A stretch of DNA of 64,000 nucleotides from assembly GCA_003194525.1 (NCBI GenBank), contig NBIV01000143.1:1-64000 (forward strand), written 5' to 3'. The notes under the pieces are model-generated. The model was not told the origin of the DNA. It ran no database searches and was given only the letters and a program-made list of their open reading frames with translations. Source of the DNA: Gracilariopsis chorda. Its lineage: Eukaryota; Rhodophyta; Florideophyceae; Gracilariales; Gracilariaceae. A program made the position numbers and the translations under genes. Of this stretch, positions 56,815 to 64,000 are shown piece by piece; positions within the stretch are counted from its first letter, which is position 1, and each line of letters starts with the position of its first letter.

Positions 56815-58986
56815 CAAGTGGCTCCATTGCGTGCTTCGCACGCGTTAAGAAGTAAAAGAAGCATTACAGTGAAAGGAGTATTTGGGTAGCGTGTTTTGGG
56901 TACTTTGTTTGTAGAATGCAAGTATTTTTGGGCAGTAAGAAGGGAGAAGAAAAGAAAAAAGTGAAAGAAAAAAGAAGAGGTTTACTTAAAGCTATCAAGT
57001 TCGTTTACGAAAGAACTTCGGGGTACACTACATTATTGGTAGAGCTGCTACCGGCAGGGAGACAGGCCACGATGTTGGACGGGTTGGTGGTCCGAGAAAA
57101 GGCGATGTACCGCTGGCCATGCGTGAAACAGCCATCACGCAAATCCAGTGCAATGCGACCACTATACGACTGACCCTGTGTTTTATTGGGAGTGATGGCA
57201 AAACAGACACGTACTGAGAACTGGGTCTGATTTACCAAATAAGTAAAAATGGCATCTTTGCGCATAGAAAGTGTGAATTCAGCTCGGTCATGCAACGCAT
57301 GATCGAAGGCAATGGTAGAAGCGTGATCTGCACGCGGGCGTTTCACGCCCGCGTGCAGAGCACCCCACCGCCGCTGCATGCACTTCGTAGATGCTGGTAT
57401 GGCAATGCCATGCTTTGCACGCGGGGATTTCACGCCCCGCGTGCAGACTGCCCCACCGCCTCGGCATGCAGTCTACAGAGGCTTTTATGTCACGCTTCGC
57501 TTCCAGCGTGTAGATGAGATCTGTATATCTCAACATTTGGAGGGAAAGTGCCAACATCATGCAAAACATAGTCGTTCGTAGCGTTTTCGCACATATCATT
57601 ATTGAACAGAGTGGCGTTGCCGCCTTTTATATACCTTTCATTGCCATCAGAGCATCGGACAGCCTGTGCAGACTCGTGGGGGAAGGTATTGTGGCTTCTA
57701 TTGCAACGAATTTGGGCATAAATCTGTACACTGACACCTAGCATCGTCGCCCCTCGAATCATTGCGCCTAGTATCATGGCGCCTAGCATTGACGCGCCTA
57801 GCATTGTCGCGCTTAGGATCGTCGCGCCCAGCATCGTCGGGTCTAGCATCGTCGAGCATTTTTGTGCAGAACCTCATATAGGGCAACATGGCATGCTGCG
57901 CAGTTATTACGGCTTCTATGGCATCGAGCTTTGAGGATAAAGCTGTAGAGCATTGCTTGGTAAACAGAAGTAGAATTGTCGCGCATTCCACATTGGCGCA
58001 TAAATTCTTGATGTAGAACATTGTCAAGCATAGCTTTGTTGCGCGGAGCATCGTAGAAGGCAGCAATGCGTGTGGGAATTATGCAGTAAACTATGCTACC
58101 GTGCGGAACTAAAACCTTCGCGTATACCGCAGCAGTGTAGAGCATCGTCATGCCTAGTATCTTTGCGATCGATGCATTACCCATATCCTTGTCTCTTTTA
58201 CCATTGTCGCGCCTAGCATCGTCGTGTAGAGCATGGTTATGTGGGGCGTTGGTTGAGAGATCACTGCGTACTGCTCTATAGTTTAGAGGATTATAGACAT
58301 GCCGGCAAGTAAATGCGTGTATACTTATGTCGGGCAATGTCATACTTAAATTGTAACCAAAGCAAAAAAAAAAGAAAAGCGCTCAGTGCGCGAATGACAT
58401 GGCACGCTTTAGTGTAGTGCCATTTCATTGGTGTACATACCATGGGGAATGACATGGCACGCTTTAGCGTAGTGCCATTTCATTGGTGTGCATACCATGG
58501 GGAATGACATGGCACGCTTTCGCGTAGTGCCATTTCATTGGTGTGCATAACCATGGTGAATGACATGGCACGCTTTAGTATAGTGCCATTTCATTGGTGT
58601 GCATAACCATGGTTTAGTATAACGTGCAATGTTAGTGGTGCATATGACCGTTGAAAAAATAGTAATGAAAACGATCATGTGCACTGCACTGCAACGGGTC
58701 GGTTACTGTAGTGTAACGGGTGGCCTACTTTGGTCAAACGGATAGGCTACTGTGGTTTGCAAAAGGCGCCAGGTGGAAACATGTCGCATTATGCGGTGCA
58801 AGATGCCTCTTGGAGCGCATAAAATGCCATAATGCGGTGCAAGATGCCTCTTGGAGCGTATAAAATGCCACGTTTCCAGTTGGCAGCCTCCTCGGCGATT
58901 TTTCAGCCAATGAGTGGGCGTTAGCTGACACACAGACACACAGACACACAGACGCACAAACATTGTCTTTAGTATAAGTGGGGGGA
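56815..58986 (-). mobile_element. Helitron array unit E (non-autonomous, rightmost)
   Basis: Terminal hairpin 56829-56843; helicase C-terminal remnant about 57005-57210; internal hairpins near 57330 and 57418; minisatellite blocks about 57735-57860 and 58130-58240; four roughly 55-bp repeats (58393-58615); a duplicated roughly 45-bp piece near 58785-58870. The 5' end at 58986 (minus strand TCCCCCCACTTATACTAAAG) marks the right edge of the array; DNA beyond is not repeated in the other units. Confidence 0.85.
58393..58615. repeat. About 55-bp tandem repeat, four copies (unit E)
   Basis: Four near-identical copies starting gaatgacatggcacgcttt and ending near ataaccatggt, with single-base differences between copies. 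Confidence 0.9.
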
Positions 58987-59078
58987 AAGGGTAGTACAGG
59001 GCGAGTTGTGTATGATGTGGGCGCACTAAAGCAGACCATGTGCATGTGAGAATGTCTTGTAGTGTCTACCTGACCAGC

Positions 59079-61864
59079 GACCTCATATGACGTCAATTTT
59101 AATTACTCTAGAACTTTATCAAAACCTTAAAACTTTTCCAAAAACGTTTTCACTTTGATCTTATCATCATGTCTTTTACGCTGGCAGCACGGAACGATGT
59201 CCACAACACATCACCAACAGTGGTAGCTTTCGAATCAAGCACTATTGTCAACAAAATTCGTGCACAATAACCCCGTCCATAGATCTTTGCAGAGATGTTG
59301 GAACAACTGTCAACAGCAGTGCTACTCTGGTTACCAATGACAGTGCATGCAAACGTTACTATGGATCTCTATGGAAATCAACGACAGTACAAGGTTCCGT
59401 CCTCAATGTTTACATTCAAAAGGTCAACAATCGAAATCTCACTTTTCTGACTGAGACGTTTAGTTTACCGAACTGAGAAAAAAAGTAACCCTACCTCTAT
59501 CCAGTGTCAAAATATATACCGGTGTTGACGAAGCAGTGAATGCTGTAAAAAACCTATTACCAAGACTGAACCCATTAATACGCAAAAGATCGAGAAAATT
59601 CTCTTGTGACACCATCACAGATGCACGTTTTGCAGCCGCAAACAAGTTTATTAAACAACTATGCACCTGTCAAATCAACTGTGATCCATGGTTTTGTGTA
59701 TGACACCTGTAAGATGTTGAGTTCTCTGAATGGTTGTATGCAAATGCATCAATAACAGTGGTTGGCCCAGCCGGAGATTTCATCTCACCGCGTCACGTTC
59801 CTCAAAACATGCATGCATTAGATTTCTTCCTTTGGATGTTCCCTATGCACCATTTGCAGTTCATTGTGAACAGAACAAATGTTCGGTTAGAAAACAAAGA
59901 CATTCGGAGGACTTCAGGGGGAGAATTGCTCAAATTCTATGGAATTCTTATCCTCATGACTCGCATTTAGTTCTCTAGCAGACGGGATTTTTGGAGCCTC
60001 GAGCCTTTTTCTAAGTTTATTCCTCAGCCAAATATTGGTCTTGCGATATGACGGAACAGATTCGAAATGCTTCGACGTTCAACATGTTTCAGCGGAAATT
60101 TTGTGAATGAAAAGCAGGGAATCGTGCGTTGGTCCTTTGTAGCAGATTTTGTGAAGGCAATCAATGACCATCGTCGGTCTCTTGTCATGCTATCACATGC
60201 CTTATATGTTGACGAAGGAATGTCACGATGGTACGTATTAGGCAGTAATTGGATTGATGTCGAGATTTTACGCTATACGGCACTAGATAGAAAGCCTGAA
60301 AATGGTCTTGAAATGAAGGCCGTATGTCATGCAAGAAGTGGTATAATGCTGAAAATTGAGCTCAATCTGGGTGCAAATATTCTGGAACAAGTTTTCGATT
60401 CAGATAACGCCCATGGAACGGCAGTTTTACTTCGCTTAGTGCAACCATGGTTATTATCGGGAAGGTTGGTAAGTGCGGATTCATTTTTTGCGTCTGTCAG
60501 TACCGCAAAAGCATTACTGGAGAAAAGTTTAAGGTTTACTAGAGTTGTCAAAAATGCTACTCGTGAATATCCTATGACACATCTATCCGAAACTACTCTA
60601 TCGGACAGATAAGATTTTGTATCTATGCTATCTAAAGGAAGCATTATCAATAATGATATAATGGCTATAATGTGGATGGACAGAGAAAGAAGGTATTTCG
60701 TATCAAACTCTGGCACGCTTAATCCTGGTTCTCCTATTATTCGAGAAACGAGAAGACGGGAGGGAAATATTTCTAAGAAGGTGGAATTGGAGGTCGCAAA
60801 TCACGAAATGTGTGAAGAGTATTACAAAGACTGCCCAATGGTCCATCGTCATAAAGTATGCATACAAGATGATCTGAGTCTGGAGAAGAAAATTGAAGTG
60901 AAAGAGTGGTCATCTCGAGTGAATTTCTCTCTTTTAGCGATTTGTATTGTGGACGCGTGGAAGTTGTACAAAGCCGCAAATGGAACCAGAAACGTGAAGA
61001 TTGCGCACCACTTCTATTGTCAATTGGCTGATGAACTCATTGAGATTACATGGGATACCACAGGTCTAATGAATAGAGATGAGCAAGAATGTGAAAATGT
61101 TCATGTGAAGCCAATGTTTGCAGGCACTGGCTTGCATTTAATGCAAACGAATAGAAGGAAAAAAACAAGGATGGCAAGATTACAAAAACATTATATCAAG
61201 GACGATGCAAGTTTTGCAAAGGTAATACAAAGTCCAAGTTTTTATGTTCTGGGTGCTATATCAGAAAGGAAAAAGAAGCGTTTTTATGTCGCACTGGTAC
61301 TAATAGAGATTATTTTATGAAACACATTCAAGGATGTCACGGTATAATGAAGATCAGAAGCTGATAGAGATGTCAAAAAACTTGTCAACCTTCGTTTCCT
61401 ATAGTAAAACTTCATGTTTGAATGCAAAAGTTTGCAATAAGTTCATATCTCCTTAAGCCCCCTACTAATTTAATCCGCGTTACTTAGGCTTGCTAGATTA
61501 TTTAAAATCTATGACGAAACTGCCCCTTGAACAGATGTCACCGTATTATTTCTGCTCTTTAAGTGGGTGTTCAGAAAGTTCTGAGAGTGTAAATATATTT
61601 AGAATTAGTCGAGCTCCCGAAGGAGTTTTGGAGTTTAAATAAACTCAGCGAGGTTGGAACTCTTGTTTTGTTGCTCGCATGCGACCTGACGACCATTGGG
61701 CTGCTGCTATGGCTAAGTGGTCGTCTTTTACAACTACTTATAGCTCAAAGACCACCCCGTTGGCCATTTTTCAAGTTCAAAATTTGAAATTTGGGGCCAT
61801 GCGGATCAGATTTCAATTTTTTTTTCTCATTTTGCGTGCGAGTGTGCTGACATCATATGAGGTC
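59079..61864 (+). mobile_element. piggyBac-like DNA transposon, decayed
   Basis: A transposase region is flanked by an inverted repeat: GACCTCATATGACGTCA (59079-59095) and TGACATCATATGAGGTC (61848-61864), 16 of 17 pairs. Weaker similarity continues outwards (tagtgtcta on both sides), so the true ends may lie about 20-50 bp further out. The TTAA duplication typical of piggyBac was not found. The left end lies about 100 bp from the Helitron array. Confidence 0.6.
59734..61364 (+). pseudogene. piggyBac-type transposase, frame-broken
   Basis: DDE_Tnp_1_7 features: an N-terminal helical part (NVRLENKDIRRTSGGELLKFYGILILM), first Asp in YVDEGMSRWY (near 60210), second in SADSFF (near 60478), third in MWMDRERRYF (near 60675), and a C-terminal Cys-rich finger (CKFCKG..FLCSGC, then FLCR..HIQGCH, about 61208-61342). 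Blocks: 59734-59970, 60067-60612 (in-frame TAA at 60610-60612), 60625-61320 with the finger in a different frame, so at least three breaks. The enzyme would cut and paste at TTAA. All three catalytic Asp are visible. Confidence 0.75.
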
Positions 61865-62253
61865 AGTGCACCGGTCCGATAGACACTAGGACCCAGTGGT
61901 TTCGGGCATGCATGTGTTGTACTCCAATAAGTACGGCAAAGTTGTTGTAATGTTGATGATGATGTTGATGAGAGCAGAGTTGAAACAGAAAAGAAAGATG
62001 GTAATGATGGTGAAAGTTGGTGCCGGACTAGATGGTTGAAGCCATCTAATCTTTTCCTTTTACAGTAGACTAGACTAATGAATATTTCAGAGAGGATATT
62101 TCTCTGTGAACCTGAAACGCACTCTTTGCCGTAATCGGCCCCTATGCAATACTAAATAATTTGCGTAGGTGAGTGAAAGTTGCGTGGGGTCCAATATGTT
62201 ACCCACGCAAGCTTATCATTCGCTCTTTTTCTTCAAACAAATTATCTCTATTG
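61865..62253. other. Spacer between piggyBac and copia remnants
   Basis: Contains a simple gatgatgttgatg run near 61955. No gene. Part of it could be the 3' flank or LTR of the copia fragment; no second LTR is present to test this. Confidence 0.3.
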
Positions 62254-62644
62254 TTAGAGTCCATTACTTCTTGTTCCAATCTCGAAGTATCCATTGCTCA
62301 ATTTTGTGGTATAACACATCCTTAGTTGCAATTGACGAGTACAATTCGTTAAAAATGTTCTTCGTAAAAATATCAGCTGGTTTGGTTTCGGATATAACAA
62401 TAACAACATCGGATATTTATTGGGCATCGTTTGCCTCATGAACAGACGTGATATCTATTAACAACCTTTTCTTGGCCGTCGCGGACGATTTACTTATCAC
62501 ACCAAAGAGACTTGTGGAATCGGTAAACATTCTTAACGGGGTGAATTGCTCCAGTATTTGTTCCAGATCATGTTTCAATGTATAGGAGTAGTCAAATGCA
62601 TCAGCAAACGCATACACTTCTGCTCCTAGTACCAAGTGGTGCAT
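62254..62644 (-). mobile_element. Ty1/copia fragment (RNase H, C-terminal pol)
   Basis: The minus strand reads LGAEVYAFADAFDYSY, FTDSTSLFGVI and RLLIDITSVHEA. An ADIFTKN motif follows and then the end of pol, typical of Ty1/copia RNase H. Only the 3' part of pol is present; no LTR pair or other domains were found. An old, broken fragment. Confidence 0.75.
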
Positions 62645-63240
62645 TTTACTTATATTTTAAGGAGTGCGAAGGTCGTTGTCGCACAAATCCTAAATTATGT
62701 TAGACTTGCGCGAAACATGCGCAATTACACTGTCAAATTGAGAAATATATCAAATCTCTGCCTCAGAAGCATCTAAACACTGTACTATAATGATGCACTC
62801 CGACAAAACTGAGAGCGGCATTCTGCCACGAGCAGCGATGCTTGCCGCTGAGTGAGTGTGATTTGTGAAACTTTGCAGGATGTTTCTGCTCGTTGTTGCT
62901 AGCAAACGGCCTTCACACCAATAACAGGCTCGGCGCCAAAAGTAACTAATGAATAGAGTCGCAATTCTCCGCTTGCGCAGTATTAAATAACTATTGAATA
63001 GAGTCGCAATTTTCTTCCTGTGTAGTATTGAGTGGCTTGCACTGCGGTCTTATGCATCGATTGCAGTTGCTATTAATGGGTTAGCATTGCATAAATCACT
63101 GCATTTTCAACCAATCTGTTTCTGAGTGGATGGTATTTGTGTAGAGCCGGACACTGAGCGGGACCAGCAGTCAGTATGCCACAGCAGCAATTTCCCTTCA
63201 ATCTTTACTACTTCTGCTCCTGTCGCTTAAGTTTTTGACT
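62645..63240. other. Intergenic stretch, nothing recognised
   Basis: AT-rich, with a short near-duplicate (aatagagtcgcaattyt near 62953 and 62999). No gene. Confidence 0.4.
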
Positions 63241-63360
63241 GTAAGGAAGCTGTTGCGCCAAGAAAGGATTTTTCACGCGCGTAAAGGGGTTTAAGGGCCT
63301 TCCTTAGGCGAAAAGCCTCTTTCCAATCAAAAACTACCCCGTCATACATCATAAAATTAT
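63241..63360. repeat. Hairpin repeat, diverged copy R3
   Basis: Same order as R1 and R2 near 6.4-7.0 kb: aggaagctgttgcgccaag, a spacer, ggcgaaaagcctcttt, then ccaatcaaaaactacccc and gtcatacatc. More diverged than the other two, which suggests an old family dispersed in this genome. Confidence 0.5.
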
Positions 63361-64000
63361 TATTGTGTAAAGACAAGTAAATCACTCCGGATCCGTTTTT
63401 GGCTTGGTGCGGTAACGGAGGCGCTCCACTCTGTGCTACAGCCAAGATGGAAAAGATGGGTAAGAGACAAAACTGGTAGCTCTTTGCAAAGTGTCATTGC
63501 CTGTGCACTTTCCAACGTAGCACAATGCAAAACCAGTGCAAAGCAGCAGCAGTTGCAGCAACAGCCAATCAGCATCAAGCTTCGCTTTTGGTGCTGCTGA
63601 ATAGTTAAAAGACAGTGCCAATTGCCAGCACAGTACCAGAATTACCCACGTTCAGGGGTACTGCAGCCGCAGCTTTTTAGTGCACATGCGCCTCCCTGGC
63701 AACGTATACCCCTGGGTATCGTTACTAAACTTTTCAAAAGCAGAAACGGCCCTCGGCCCCAAGCAGCGCTGAGGTGCTGAGTAAGAGTGAAGTCGGGGTT
63801 CTGCAGGCCGTTCCCTTCTAGATCTCTCGCAAATGGGCTGCAGATCATTAATAGCCGCAGAGCCGAGAGTGAGAATAGAAATGAGATGCAATTGACTGCC
63901 CGCACGTAGGTGAGTGGCTTGCAGTGCAGTCGACTTTGTTAGTAGAGTGAATTGCAATTGACCGTTACTGCGAAAATATCTGCAGTACCATCCAATCTGC
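63361..64000. other. Repeat-like DNA up to the window edge
   Basis: Contains agcagcagcagttgcagcaac and ttgccagcacag strings resembling the flanks of R1 and R2. No supported gene. Confidence 0.3.

Overview
This is a repeat-rich nuclear window from a eukaryote. The few host-like genes have short 5' introns (70 and 98 bp, GT..AG), TATA boxes and an AATAAA signal. There are no operons or Shine-Dalgarno sites, and most of the DNA is transposon. A compact-gene, transposon-filled genome with Helitrons, Ty3/gypsy, Ty1/copia, piggyBac and pogo elements would fit a red macroalga of the Chondrus type. A fungus or oomycete cannot be excluded from sequence alone. I saw no rRNA, tRNA or CRISPR array.

Layout. 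1-5423: a Helitron (minus strand) cut by the window edge, with a long open Rep N-terminus and a frameshifted helicase. 5.4-7.2 kb: palindrome-rich and hairpin repeats. 7.2-12.9 kb: the main host gene island, three diverged paralogs of an all-alpha protein family with shared N- and C-terminal signatures. The outer two each have an intron after codon 8; the inverted middle one has none and carries a C-terminal extension. 12.9-16.6 kb: no supported gene. 16656-21566: a complete-looking but broken Ty3/gypsy chromovirus (minus) with 227-bp LTRs and TSD GTCCT. 21.6-29.4 kb: low gene content, with a charged hypothetical protein, a solo-LTR-like fragment, a Ulp1/C48 peptidase-like ORF and a decayed pogo transposase. 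29.4-31.1 kb: a multi-pass membrane protein. 33.3-34.5 kb: a secreted seven-bladed-propeller (lactonase/muconate-cycloisomerase-like) gene with one frame break.

34872-58986: a head-to-tail array of five Helitron units, all on the minus strand. One unit (D) carries a Rep/helicase frame broken only by nonsense codons. The other four are non-autonomous and share strong hairpins, a 15-bp minisatellite and roughly 55-bp tandem repeats. Unit A is split by an 11.4-kb Ty3/gypsy chromovirus (36612-47972, TSD AGTAT, 832/831-bp LTRs). That element carries two long antisense ORFs next to its 3' LTR and is crowded with micro-palindromes along its whole length.

59.0-64 kb: a decayed piggyBac-like transposon with imperfect terminal inverted repeats, a Ty1/copia RNase H fragment, and a further diverged copy of the hairpin repeat seen at 6-7 kb.

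How the parts fit. The Helitron array formed first and the gypsy element landed in it later. The non-autonomous units keep only the last codons of the helicase plus the terminal structures, as expected of elements mobilised in trans by a unit-D-like Rep/helicase. The host genes sit in small islands between the transposon blocks.
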